Source: JACJVV01 sp964581515 (GTDB taxonomy: Archaea; Nanobdellota; Nanobdellia; Woesearchaeales; JACJVV01). Taken from it: DNA of 64,000 nt. The stretch's first letter is position 1; each line of letters begins with the position of its first letter. Location of the stretch: the NCBI GenBank assembly GCA_964581515.1, contig CAZOOV010000013.1, positions 11,852-75,851 of the forward strand, written 5' to 3'. Shown here one piece after another: positions 54,346 through 62,969 of the stretch. Below the pieces are notes generated by a model, which ran no database searches, had not been told where the DNA came from, and saw only the letters and a list, made by a program, of their open reading frames with translations. The translations under genes and the position numbers were made by a program.

Positions 54346-54978
54346 TTACTCCTCCTTCATTTTCTCAAGGATGATTGTTTTTGCAGCCTCGAGATCATCT
54401 ACCATAACATCTGCTCCTATGTCATCAAAATAATGCTTGACTCCTATTGTGAATATCCCATTATGCTGTCCACTTTTTACACCATAATGGCTGTCTTCAA
54501 TTAAAATGCATTCTTCTGGTTTAAGACTTGTTTCTGTTAGTATATCTTTAAGCATGTCTTTTTTTTCTTCATAATCTTTTGTATCAGCACAGACTATCTT
54601 ATCAAAATATTTGTCTAAATCATTGTTGGCTAAGACTATACTTACTTGTGGTGTAAGTGAGAATGTTGCTAAGATAGTGATTGCTTTATCATGGATTGCT
54701 TCAAGAAGTTCTTTTGCATATGGCAGTGTATTTGCTTTTTTGATTCTTTCTGTATAATCTACAACCATATCATCTCTTATTTTCTGTTTGTATTCTTTGT
54801 TATTTTTCTCAAAAATTTCTTTTAAGACTTGAGTGAAACTTCGATTTGCAATAGACATTACTTCTTCTTCTGTATATTTGAGATTATTGTTTTTCAATGT
54901 TTCTTCAAACACTTCAAAGCCTATGCTTCCTGTGTCTACTAACGTACCATCCATATCAAAGAGTATTGCTTTTATCAT
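54346..54978 (-). CDS. HAD-superfamily hydrolase (phosphoglycolate/beta-phosphoglucomutase-like)
   Basis: 210 aa. Motif I FDMDGTLVD (7-15), motif II T in ATFSL near 108-112, motif III region KPEECILIEDSHYGVKSG near 153-170. The cap is of the alpha-helical C1 type. Substrate cannot be told. Leaderless: a TATA ACTATATAAATAG (minus, 54997-55009) lies about 26 bp before the ATG. Co-transcribed with ahcY (2-bp gap). Confidence 0.85.
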   Translation of the reverse strand: MIKAILFDMDGTLVDTGSIGFEVFEETLKNNNLKYTEEEVMSIANRSFTQVLKEIFEKNNKEYKQKIRDDMVVDYTERIKKANTLPYAKELLEAIHDKAITILATFSLTPQVSIVLANNDLDKYFDKIVCADTKDYEEKKDMLKDILTETSLKPEECILIEDSHYGVKSGQHNGIFTIGVKHYFDDIGADVMVDDLEAAKTIILEKMKEE

Positions 54979-55111
54979 TATTTAAGTGGTTATTCTGGAC
55001 TATTTATATAGTTTTTTTGTTATTTATTGGACATTGTCTATATTTTTTATATTATATTGGACAAAAATGATAATATTTATATATTAGTTAGATATAATAT
55101 AGTGTACCTTA
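54979..55111. promoter_or_regulatory. Divergent control region with TATTGGACA direct repeats
   Basis: TATTGGACA occurs at 55025-55033 and 55055-55063, 30 bp apart (about three helical turns), with GACATTGTC, a 9-bp palindrome, at 55030-55038. TATA elements: minus 54997-55009 for the HAD-ahcY pair; plus TTTATATATTA (55077-55087) ahead of the structured element and lrp gene. Possible Lrp sites. Confidence 0.45.
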
Positions 55112-55206
55112 GCCGATTGCTTGGATTCACCCCCAATAACCTATCACAGTTTATGCAAGACCCAATTGCGTAATTCTCAATTCGACTCCAAGCAATTGGC
55201 CTTTTA
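55112..55206 (+). ncRNA. Candidate structured RNA or lrp leader element
   Basis: A 14-bp stem with one G-U pair joins 55112-55125 (GCCGATTGCTTGGA) to 55187-55200 (TCCAAGCAATTGGC). Inside, TTATGCAA (55151-55158) pairs with TTGCGTAA (55166-55173) around the loop GACCCAA. A T4 run follows at 55203-55206. TATA TTTATATATTA (55077-55087) is about 30 bp upstream, placing the transcription start at the base of the stem. It may be an independent small RNA or a 5' leader of the Lrp gene, whose ATG is 50 nt further. No family recognised. Confidence 0.5.
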
Positions 55207-55256
55207 TCTCGCCAGATGATGTAGATGTATAGTAGATTGTAGTAATTGAGCAGAAA

Positions 55257-55679
55257 ATGAAAATTGATGATAAGGATCTGGCAATAATTAGTGAGCTTAG
55301 AAAAGATTCTAGACAAAGCATAAGAGATATTGCTAAGATTACAGAAATAAGACCTTCTACAGTACATGTTAGAATAAATCAACTTATCAAAAATGGAGTT
55401 ATAGAGAAATTTACACTTAAACTCAACAATGAGGCTTTTGGAGAGAATTTTATTGTGTTTGTTCTTATCAAGACGAATGAGGAAATTAAAAAGAGTGTGT
55501 TTTCGCATCCTGCTGTGCGTGAAGTGTTTGGCGTGACTGGTGAATACGATCTTATGATGAAACTTAAATTCAAGGATATCAATGATTTTCATGCTTTTTT
55601 ATTAAAGTTTAGAAAAGAAAATAATGTCACTTCTACTGTGACAATGGTCAGTACGATTACTTTGAAAGAGGAATTGTGA
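55257..55679 (+). CDS. Lrp/AsnC-family transcription regulator
   Basis: 140 aa. N-terminal winged helix-turn-helix: DDKDLAIISELRKDSRQSIRDIAKITEIRPSTVHVRINQL near 4-43. C-terminal RAM domain about 65-138 with VFGVTGEYDLMMKLKF, the ligand-binding strand-helix region. Senses amino acids or related small molecules in this family. The ribosome site is not obvious (a weak GAG at 55248-55250). Probably co-transcribed with the downstream membrane protein (13-bp gap). Confidence 0.92.
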   Translation: MKIDDKDLAIISELRKDSRQSIRDIAKITEIRPSTVHVRINQLIKNGVIEKFTLKLNNEAFGENFIVFVLIKTNEEIKKSVFSHPAVREVFGVTGEYDLMMKLKFKDINDFHAFLLKFRKENNVTSTVTMVSTITLKEEL

Positions 55680-55692
55680 GAGGTAATCTGTG

Positions 55693-56496
55693 ATGGTATT
55701 TAATTTATTTCTTGTAAAATTGTTTTTCTCTTTTCTTATAGGTGGAGCATGGGTTGTCTTATCAACAGTGATAGCTGAGAGATATGGAACTAAACTAGGT
55801 GGAATCATAACAGGTTTTCCTTCTACTGCTGCTTTTGGATTATTTTTTATCGCTTGGACACAGACGGAGAATATTGCAGTACAAGCTACATCAATTATTC
55901 CATCAATGAACTTAGTAAACACTTTATTCATTCTTTTATTATTAACTTTAGTTATTGTTGGGTTTAATTCGTTGATTGCAGTATTGTTTTCTTTATCATT
56001 ATGGGCTATACTAGGTTTTTTTCTTTTTCTCATTAAAATCGATTTTTTTTGGTCATCAGCCATTGTGTATCTTGCAGCTATGATCCTTACTTATTATATC
56101 ATAGAAAAGAAGATGAAAATAAAGTCAAAAATAAATTCTAAATTTAATTATACATTATCGCTTTTATTGATGAGAGGGTTGTTTGGTGGATTTGTTGTTG
56201 CTTTTGCTGTTGTAATGGCAAAAATTGGTGGGCCATATCTTGGTGGTCTGTTCTCGATGTTTCCAGCATTATATCTAAGTACATTTATCATTGCTTATAA
56301 GACTCATGGGAAAACATTTGCAACAGCTTTAATGAAGACAGCAGTTTTTGGAGCAATCAATATCATTGTGTATTCTGCGATTGTCAAATATTCATATCCT
56401 TTGTTTGGCATATGGCTTGGGACACTTGCTTCTTTTTCAGGATCAATAGTTTTTGCATATATAGTGTATAAATTTGTAATAGCAAGAATGTCTTAG
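55693..56496 (+). CDS. Polytopic membrane protein, DUF3147-like, internally duplicated
   Basis: 267 aa from ATG 55693 with AGAGGT upstream. About eight membrane helices. Two halves look homologous: LFFSFLIGGAWVVLSTVIAERYGTKLGGIITGFPSTA near 8-45 and LLMRGLFGGFVVAFAVVMAKIGGPYLGGLFSMFPAL near 155-190, both G-rich with xxFPxxA/L. Single-repeat relatives resemble DUF3147. Transport role likely, substrate unknown; pairing with Lrp suggests an amino-acid-related substrate (inference). Confidence 0.65.
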   Translation: MVFNLFLVKLFFSFLIGGAWVVLSTVIAERYGTKLGGIITGFPSTAAFGLFFIAWTQTENIAVQATSIIPSMNLVNTLFILLLLTLVIVGFNSLIAVLFSLSLWAILGFFLFLIKIDFFWSSAIVYLAAMILTYYIIEKKMKIKSKINSKFNYTLSLLLMRGLFGGFVVAFAVVMAKIGGPYLGGLFSMFPALYLSTFIIAYKTHGKTFATALMKTAVFGAINIIVYSAIVKYSYPLFGIWLGTLASFSGSIVFAYIVYKFVIARMS

Positions 56497-56620
56497 TTGA
56501 AGGTGTAATATGTCCTTTAGATTATTGTCCTTGAACATGTATGATTTACTAGTGAAATGTTTAAATAATCTGTTCATAATTAATTATATTAATAATATTA
56601 TAATTTAGGGGGCGTTAAAC

Positions 56621-57805
56621 ATGTTAAGAACAGTCGAGCATAAACCAAAATTAAATGATTTGATTGCTTGTTATCTTCGGCAGGAGTCTGTTGATGGAGT
56701 TCCAGGTGGAGCTAATCTACCCTTTATGGTATTGATGGATAAAGCATGTGGTAACAGGGATTTGGCTGTAAAAGCTGTTATGGATTATATCACTGATCAT
56801 TATAAACAGATGCGTTCTTTGGTTGTAAATACACTTAATGAGAAAAAACTAAATAAAAGCTATTCAGAAGTATTTGGACTTCAATTTGATAAATTTCCAA
56901 GTGATAAAGCAAGAAGAGCATTGAAGGTCGCAAAGAAGCTTGGTGAAGATTTTTTAGGAAAATATGATGCACTTCAAGGTGTAATAGATACTCCTGAAGC
57001 AGCATCTGCATTGTTTAGCATATACAAAGCAGCAGAATCTCTTGAAGCTGATACTAAGGAAGCACAAAAACAAGAAGCATTAAGTTATGGACAAAGGCAT
57101 CTTCCTAGAGAGAAATATATGAATGGAAAAGGTGACATGCTTGTAAGACCAGTTGTAATTGAAGGTGTTGTATCAGCTCTTGATTGGATTATTGAGCAGA
57201 AAGATAAAGCGATGGCTCTTCGTGGCGCTTCGACAGGTCTTGAAGCTGCACTTTTAATGAAAGATAGAGATAAAGAACCTGAGTCTGCTCCTGAGGAAGA
57301 AGGTAAAGAAAAGCAGGATTATGCATGGTCTTTTTATACACAAGGAATTATGCATATGAACCAAATTATAACATGTTTATCTAATTTATCTGATGATAAA
57401 GAATATAATGCGAATTCAAAGGTGGTATTTGCATTAAGCATGAATCTTGCTGATATAGAATTCTCTTATTGCAAGACTGAAGATATAGTGCATGGGGATA
57501 GTCCATATTCCTATCCTAAGATGCAGAAATTAAGCTGTGAAGAAATCAATGATTGGAATCAGTCGGTTTATAGGCTGGGTGATCGTGTTATAGCATCAAT
57601 GGACGAGGAAGCAACTCAATTATTAGGGTCACTGAATGCGATAACAAGATATGCTATGGTTACACCTGATCCACTAGGCACTGCTTTTGTGACATTGTAC
57701 GCTTTGCAGAAACAAGAAGCAAGAGATGGTGTGGAAGGATACTTGAATCTAGGTATAATGGATCTTGAGAAAAGAAGGATAGATTTGGCTAAGGAAAAAG
57801 CTTAG
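56621..57805 (+). CDS. Large soluble protein of unknown function
   Basis: 394 aa, mostly helical, no membrane segment. A Glu-rich linker (PESAPEEEGKEK near 220-231) separates an N-terminal domain (about 1-205) from a C-terminal domain (about 235-390). G5 ribosome site at 56608-56612, 8 nt before the ATG, with AT-rich promoter at about 56560-56600 and a T-rich terminator after the stop. No motif or family recognised; composition is similar to the unknown proteins at 48870-52809. Confidence 0.6.
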   Translation: MLRTVEHKPKLNDLIACYLRQESVDGVPGGANLPFMVLMDKACGNRDLAVKAVMDYITDHYKQMRSLVVNTLNEKKLNKSYSEVFGLQFDKFPSDKARRALKVAKKLGEDFLGKYDALQGVIDTPEAASALFSIYKAAESLEADTKEAQKQEALSYGQRHLPREKYMNGKGDMLVRPVVIEGVVSALDWIIEQKDKAMALRGASTGLEAALLMKDRDKEPESAPEEEGKEKQDYAWSFYTQGIMHMNQIITCLSNLSDDKEYNANSKVVFALSMNLADIEFSYCKTEDIVHGDSPYSYPKMQKLSCEEINDWNQSVYRLGDRVIASMDEEATQLLGSLNAITRYAMVTPDPLGTAFVTLYALQKQEARDGVEGYLNLGIMDLEKRRIDLAKEKA

Positions 57806-57860
57806 GTTTATTTTTTTATCTTATCTTTTTTATTTTTTTAATTTATTTTCTGATTTAGAA
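57806..57860 (+). terminator. T-rich terminator
   Basis: Several runs of six or seven T within about 45 bp of the stop codon; the remaining sequence to 57918 is AT-rich and also T/A-rich towards the convergent PfkB gene. Confidence 0.5.
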
Positions 57861-57918
57861 ATGGTTTAATTATATTTGATTATTGTCTTATTTTTATTAT
57901 TAATATTAATTATTATTA

Positions 57919-58887
57919 TTACTTAATCTTAGAAATATCTAATTTTTCAAGTCTTGCTCCAATTTTTTTGACGACTTCAGCAGATGCATGGGAAGCAATT
58001 TTTCCAGCTTCATCCATAGGTAAGTTATTTATTATACTGTAAAGAATCGCTGCAGCATACATATCTCCTGCTCCTGTGGTATCTTTTGCTTTCACTTTTT
58101 TTGCTTCTATTTTGTATGTGCTACCTTTATGTCCTACTTTTATGAAGGATCCTTTCTCTCCTACTTTAACAATAGCATAATCCACCATTTTTGAGAGTGC
58201 TTCGACTGCGTCTTCTACAGATTTTCCTGTGAATTCTTCTGCTTCTTCTTCATTTGCAAATAAAATATCTACATAATTCTCTACAAATGCTTTCAAATCT
58301 ATGAATGTTCTCTGGACAACACCTGGGTCTGCAAGATCAAGTGATATCTTGACGCCATTTTCTTTTGCTATAATTGCAGCTTTTCTTATTGCTCTTCTGA
58401 CATTTGGTGATTCAAACTCATATCCTGTTAAATGTAGTATTTTAGCATCTTTTATTATTTCTTCATCAATATCTTCGTCATCAAGTTCTGATGCTGCACC
58501 AAGACATACAGCAAATGTTCTTTCTGAGTCAGGAGTTATCAAACAAAGAACAGTTCCTGTAGGATAATCATGTTCGCTGAGGTAATCCCCCATATCCTTA
58601 TCTTTTTTCTCTTTTTTGAGCATAGCGCCATAATCATCTTTTCCTATTTTACCGTATTCTGCTACTTTACAACCTAATAAGTGAAGACCAGCAAGAGTAT
58701 TAGCTACAGAACCACCAAACTCAATCTTAATATCTTTTTTATCTATATTATCATGTATCTTCTTGAATGTATTTGGTTCAACAAGTGTAAAATGTCCTTT
58801 TTTTAGATCAAGTCCTTCTAAGAAATTGTCATTTATCTCAACACATACATCTACAAGCGGATGGCTAATCCCTATGACGTCATACAT
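57919..58887 (-). CDS. PfkB-family carbohydrate/nucleoside kinase (adenosine kinase-like)
   Basis: 322 aa. IEFGGSVANTLAGLHLLG near 55-72 (the GGS-x-xN substrate loop), GKIGKDDYGAML near 78-89, and the catalytic DTTGAGDMYAA near 268-278. The GGSVANT loop is typical of adenosine/ribokinase-like archaeal sugar kinases. In the same window as S-adenosylhomocysteinase, adenosine phosphorylation is a reasonable guess. Its first 16 bp overlap the PLD-like gene upstream. Confidence 0.85.
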   Translation of the reverse strand: MYDVIGISHPLVDVCVEINDNFLEGLDLKKGHFTLVEPNTFKKIHDNIDKKDIKIEFGGSVANTLAGLHLLGCKVAEYGKIGKDDYGAMLKKEKKDKDMGDYLSEHDYPTGTVLCLITPDSERTFAVCLGAASELDDEDIDEEIIKDAKILHLTGYEFESPNVRRAIRKAAIIAKENGVKISLDLADPGVVQRTFIDLKAFVENYVDILFANEEEAEEFTGKSVEDAVEALSKMVDYAIVKVGEKGSFIKVGHKGSTYKIEAKKVKAKDTTGAGDMYAAAILYSIINNLPMDEAGKIASHASAEVVKKIGARLEKLDISKIK

Positions 58888-59909
58888 ATATCAGTCACTC
58901 TTGTAAATTCGTTTAAATATTTTTCTGCAATTATGGGATTTTCTATTACAATCATATTCTCATCATTATTGGTATCTGCATTATGACTTGGATTAAGGCT
59001 CCCTGTAATGACTATATTGTTGTCTATTATGATGACTTTATGATGAAGTTTTGCTTTGTTGCAGTCTTTTATTGGTCTTACTTTATGAAATGTTAATTTA
59101 TGAAAAATAGAGTATTTAGTTATCAGGCTTCTTTCGAAAATAGCATGGATTGAAATGTTTGAGTAATGTTTTATTAGGATATAATCTGCAATGGATTTAT
59201 CTGTGGCCGTGAACATCATTAAATAAATACTTTTATTTGCCTTTTTTATTTCATTTTTTATTATTTCTAAACATTTCCCTCCTCTGCTGAAGCAAATTGA
59301 AATATTTGTGTTGTTGAAATTCAGTTGATAATTTTTTGTCATATTAGATCTTTTTTTTGTATTGTGTTCTTTAATCAATTCAAAGAAATATTTATTGTAT
59401 ATGTCTGCAATGGTTTTTGACTTTATTATTATTATATTGTTGTCATTTTTATCTCTTCCATTGATTGTTGGATTAAAGCTTCCAGTTATGAGGAGTTCAT
59501 CGTCAATTATGCAGAATTTGTTGTGCATATATGATGATCTGTTATCATAAATAATATATGATTCATTGAAGAAATTGTTGTCTTTATCTACGAAAATTAA
59601 TCTTTTTATTTCTTTATTCTTTTTTTTAATTGCATTATTGATGTTTTCTAGATCAAAATCAAAGAAAGCACAATATATTGATTCAGATGCTTTATTTATT
59701 AGGTTGATGTATATATTTTCGCAGTTTGTTGTTCTGCACATATGAGTCTTGATGTTGATATTATCTTCTTGTGTCTTAATATTCTCTTTTTTTTTGTCCA
59801 TGGAAAGCTTGAGGTCGGTAATAGATAGCAAAATTATAATCATAAGGGTAATGAAAAGATATTTCTTTGTAATATTCTTTTTTGTATCTATCTTTACTTT
59901 TTTTGTCAT
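58872..59909 (-). CDS. Membrane-anchored phospholipase D-like protein with two HKD motifs
   Basis: 345 aa. Basic N-terminus then a membrane helix at about 17-33, so the domain is probably extracytoplasmic. Two HxKx4D motifs: HNKFCIID near 128-135 followed by GSFN, and HHKVIIID near 287-294 followed by GSLNPS, both with downstream Asn/Glu (NN, ENM). This is the PLD nuclease/phospholipase fold. Could degrade nucleic acid or act in lipid (cardiolipin-type) synthesis; a secreted nuclease is attractive for a nucleotide-scavenging DPANN cell, but unproven. Confidence 0.82.
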   Translation of the reverse strand: MTKKVKIDTKKNITKKYLFITLMIIILLSITDLKLSMDKKKENIKTQEDNINIKTHMCRTTNCENIYINLINKASESIYCAFFDFDLENINNAIKKKNKEIKRLIFVDKDNNFFNESYIIYDNRSSYMHNKFCIIDDELLITGSFNPTINGRDKNDNNIIIIKSKTIADIYNKYFFELIKEHNTKKRSNMTKNYQLNFNNTNISICFSRGGKCLEIIKNEIKKANKSIYLMMFTATDKSIADYILIKHYSNISIHAIFERSLITKYSIFHKLTFHKVRPIKDCNKAKLHHKVIIIDNNIVITGSLNPSHNADTNNDENMIVIENPIIAEKYLNEFTRVTDICMTS

Positions 59910-60007
59910 TCACCTATTCAGATTATAGTACAATAAATATTCTTGTTGTAAATTTATAGAAATATTTCGAGAGTTTAGAATTTTTATACAAAATTTATAG
60001 GAGTTTT

Positions 60008-61441
60008 TTATTCTTTTCTTTTCCTTTCTCTTTCTTTCTTTTTTGAATAAGCATATATATCAGAAATTCTATGTATTTGTATTGTATTTGTTCTTTTTTC
60101 ATGCAATGTATGAAGACCCGCAGTAAACAGTACTAAATCATCTTTTTCAATCTTCTTCTCTTTGTATAATTTAGTAAGGATTTTAACTGAATCAGGATCT
60201 TTGAAATTTATTTTCATATTATGTGATCTTACTGCATAATATAGCATTAATTGACGTTTGACTTGTGATGATTTTGTTACAGTTATTAAAGGGAGATCAA
60301 TTCTGAATTTTGCTATCTGTGTTGCTGTATGTCCTGAATAAGTCAGACAGATTATTTTTGTTATTGGAAGTCTTCTGCAAAGTTCACTGACACTTGAAGC
60401 TATTACTCTTGATATGCTTGGTTTTTTTGGTGAACATGGATCTTCTTTATCTGTTGTAGGAATAACTTCTGCTTCAACATTTACTGTAGCTTTAGTCATG
60501 AATTCAACCGCTCTAACAGGATATTTGCCTATTGCAGTCTCTGCTGAGAGCATAACACAATCAGAACCATCGAGTACTGCGTTTGCGACATCTGATATCT
60601 CAGCCCTAGTGGGATTAGGATTATTTATCATTGATTCTAACATCTGTGTTGCTACAATGACTAGTTTTCCTTCTTCATTACACATCTTAATTATGTGTTT
60701 TTGAGCTAATGGTACTTTTTCAGGAGAAAGTTCGACACCTAAGTCTCCTCTTGCTACCATGACACCATCAGCATACTTAATTATTTCTTCAATGTTATCT
60801 ATTCCTTCTTTATTCTCTATCTTAGCTATTATCTTAATATTTGAATTACCTAATCTTTTTCTTAAATTCATGATATCTTTTTTGCTTCTACAAAAAGATA
60901 ATGCAATATAATCAATATTATTTTTTATTGAAAATCTTATGGCTTTAATATCTTTTTTTGTTAGTGACGGCAAAGGGATCTTTTTATTGGGTATATGGAC
61001 ATTTTTGTTTGGTTCAATTGTGCATTTATTATCTGATATTGCATTTATTGTATCTTTTAGCACTTTTGTTATAATTAGTTTGTATTTACCATCTTCGATT
61101 AGAATAATATCTCCTTTTTTCAGGTTTGATCTAATATTATAATTGAAATGTATAGGGTGTTTAGCGTTAAATCCTATTGTGATTACATTTTTTCTGTTGA
61201 ATTCGTATTTTTCATTTGATCTTATACGTAGTTCAGGTCCCTTGATATCAATCATTATTGGAAGATCAGCGACTGATCTGGCATTTTTTATAATTTCTTT
61301 ATACCACTCAAAGTCCCCATGTGCTGTATTTATACGTACTGCATTCATGCCAGCCTCAAATAATTTTTTTAGAATTTTTTTTTCTACAGTTGCAGGACCT
61401 ATAGTGCAAAGTATCTTTGTATCTTTTTTTGAAATATCCAT
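60008..61441 (-). CDS. pyk: Pyruvate kinase
   Basis: 477 aa. ATP formation from phosphoenolpyruvate. KILCTIGPA near 9-17, AVRINTAHGD near 34-43 (archaeal variant of RLNFSHG), DIKGPELRIRS near 64-74, KIENKEG near 212-218, MVARGDLGVELSPEKVPLAQK near 233-253 and MLSAETAIGKYP near 297-308. The C-terminal allosteric-type domain (about 340-470) is present. It starts 1 bp after the HerA-like stop, so the two are co-transcribed. Confidence 0.95.
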   Translation of the reverse strand: MDISKKDTKILCTIGPATVEKKILKKLFEAGMNAVRINTAHGDFEWYKEIIKNARSVADLPIMIDIKGPELRIRSNEKYEFNRKNVITIGFNAKHPIHFNYNIRSNLKKGDIILIEDGKYKLIITKVLKDTINAISDNKCTIEPNKNVHIPNKKIPLPSLTKKDIKAIRFSIKNNIDYIALSFCRSKKDIMNLRKRLGNSNIKIIAKIENKEGIDNIEEIIKYADGVMVARGDLGVELSPEKVPLAQKHIIKMCNEEGKLVIVATQMLESMINNPNPTRAEISDVANAVLDGSDCVMLSAETAIGKYPVRAVEFMTKATVNVEAEVIPTTDKEDPCSPKKPSISRVIASSVSELCRRLPITKIICLTYSGHTATQIAKFRIDLPLITVTKSSQVKRQLMLYYAVRSHNMKINFKDPDSVKILTKLYKEKKIEKDDLVLFTAGLHTLHEKRTNTIQIHRISDIYAYSKKKERERKRKE

Positions 61442-61442
61442 T

Positions 61443-62765
61443 TTAGAATTCTTCCTGTTTTTTCTTTAATGCTGTTGGTGATGAACCACCGTGCCATGTC
61501 AATCTTGGTCTTACTCTCATCTGATATAATTTTTCATTGACATCATCGAAAATTAAAGCTGTACCTTTTAGTCTTGGAAGACTATCAAGTTCAATATCAA
61601 GTCCATTTCTCATATATGATTGCATCAATATCCCTAATGCCTCAGTATCAATTTTAGCAGTAATCCTATGTGCAATTACAGTATCAGCCTGTGTCATTAC
61701 ATCTGTATGTATCTTTCCTGGCTGTTGAGTTGCAAGAATCAATGATATTCCTGGCTGTCTTCCTTCTCTTAATATAGTTATTAGGGCATCAGATGCTGCA
61801 GTTCTTCCTTCTTTTGGTAAGAATTCATGCGCTTCATCTATTACTAGCCATACAAGAGGTACATCTTGCTTTTTTTTGCTAGCATCTTTTTTTGATCCAA
61901 ATAGACTTCTTGTTGCATTTATCTCATCATATTCCTCATTCTTTCTATGTAATAGTCTTTCAATGAACATTTTTTGGCTGACCATACCTACTACTAGTGA
62001 TTTAACTTTCCATCCATTTTCCATAGTTGCATAACAACTTACATCAAGAATAACAACTTCACCGCTTTTTGCAAGATCAGACATAGGTGTACCATGTGAA
62101 TCAAAAAGCCCCCATGCTTTGGTTGAAAGAAGCCTGTTGACTAATGAATCTTTAGCATGGATATCAGAGGTTTCATCTTTCATGATTTTTTCAATCATAT
62201 CTTTTACAGAATATTCTTCTCCTGAATCTTTTAGAAGCATGATTGTTTTTTCTAATAATACTCCTACTGGAGTTGTTATTTCTATTCCTAATGCAAGACA
62301 CCAATCTACTGTATCAAGTTCAGATGGTTTTATTGAGAAAGGATAATCAGTAGGTATTCCTTGTTCTTTATATATCTTGAAGAATTTATGTGGTGTAAAT
62401 ATCTTGACATCAAGGCCTTTTGGTTCAATACCATATGGTTTTAAGAGTTCAGCTTCTTTATGATTCTCATATTTCATAGTCCAATAAACACCCATAGTGT
62501 CAAGTAGAATGATGCTTAAGTTTTTCTTAAGATCAGGAGCCATATCTGCTAGTCCTTCAGCAATAACACCCATAGTATATGATTTACCGCCACCACGTTT
62601 TCCGCATAACATGATTACATGTGGTCTTACCATATCAAGCCTGACATTGTTTGCCAGTGAGCTTGTCTGGCCCATTTTAACATAATGTTTTCCAATAACA
62701 ATTGTTCCATCTGTTCCGTATATTTTCTTGTCTTCTGCATCTCTTCCGATTATTATATCTTCCAT
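61443..62765 (-). CDS. herA: HerA/FtsK-type ATPase (DUF87)
   Basis: 440 aa. N-terminal HAS-like beta segment (about 1-45: IIIGRDAEDKKIYGTDG), Walker A GKRGGGKS near 55-62, Walker B WLVIDEAHEF near 304-313, arginine-finger region LREGRQPGISLILATQQP near 325-342. Archaeal HerA works with NurA in end resection; no nurA, mre11 or rad50 is adjacent, so a related DUF87 role is possible. A strong TATA (AAATATATATATAG, minus, 62789-62802) lies about 30 bp upstream. Confidence 0.85.
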   Translation of the reverse strand: MEDIIIGRDAEDKKIYGTDGTIVIGKHYVKMGQTSSLANNVRLDMVRPHVIMLCGKRGGGKSYTMGVIAEGLADMAPDLKKNLSIILLDTMGVYWTMKYENHKEAELLKPYGIEPKGLDVKIFTPHKFFKIYKEQGIPTDYPFSIKPSELDTVDWCLALGIEITTPVGVLLEKTIMLLKDSGEEYSVKDMIEKIMKDETSDIHAKDSLVNRLLSTKAWGLFDSHGTPMSDLAKSGEVVILDVSCYATMENGWKVKSLVVGMVSQKMFIERLLHRKNEEYDEINATRSLFGSKKDASKKKQDVPLVWLVIDEAHEFLPKEGRTAASDALITILREGRQPGISLILATQQPGKIHTDVMTQADTVIAHRITAKIDTEALGILMQSYMRNGLDIELDSLPRLKGTALIFDDVNEKLYQMRVRPRLTWHGGSSPTALKKKQEEF

Positions 62766-62969
62766 AATGTGTATCCAGAATTCACTATATATATATTTTA
62801 CTCATTGTTTTACAATATAAGTCTTATTAAGACCGTGGGTCTGCAAAGGATTGTATGCAACTAAATAATCGAAATCTTTATTAATTGAATTCCTTCTTTC
62901 ACATACACATTAAATTAATAGTTGATTATTAAAATCTGATTAGAAAATCAAGATAAAGAGGGATTTATA
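62766..62969. promoter_or_regulatory. Divergent promoter region
   Basis: Minus TATA for the HerA gene at 62789-62802. A small inverted repeat AGACC-GTG-GGTCT lies at 62830-62842. On the plus side, AATTAATAG and TATTAAAATC stretches (about 62915-62940) precede GAGGG (62959-62963) and the ATG at 62970. Confidence 0.4.

Noticed and set aside
55112..55200. tRNA-like molecule upstream of lrp
   Set aside because: The terminal stem pairs, but no D arm, anticodon arm or T arm can be drawn.
55077..55592. 171-aa minus-strand ORF across the lrp gene and its leader
   Set aside because: Low-complexity translation antisense to a clear Lrp gene, with no promoter or ribosome site.
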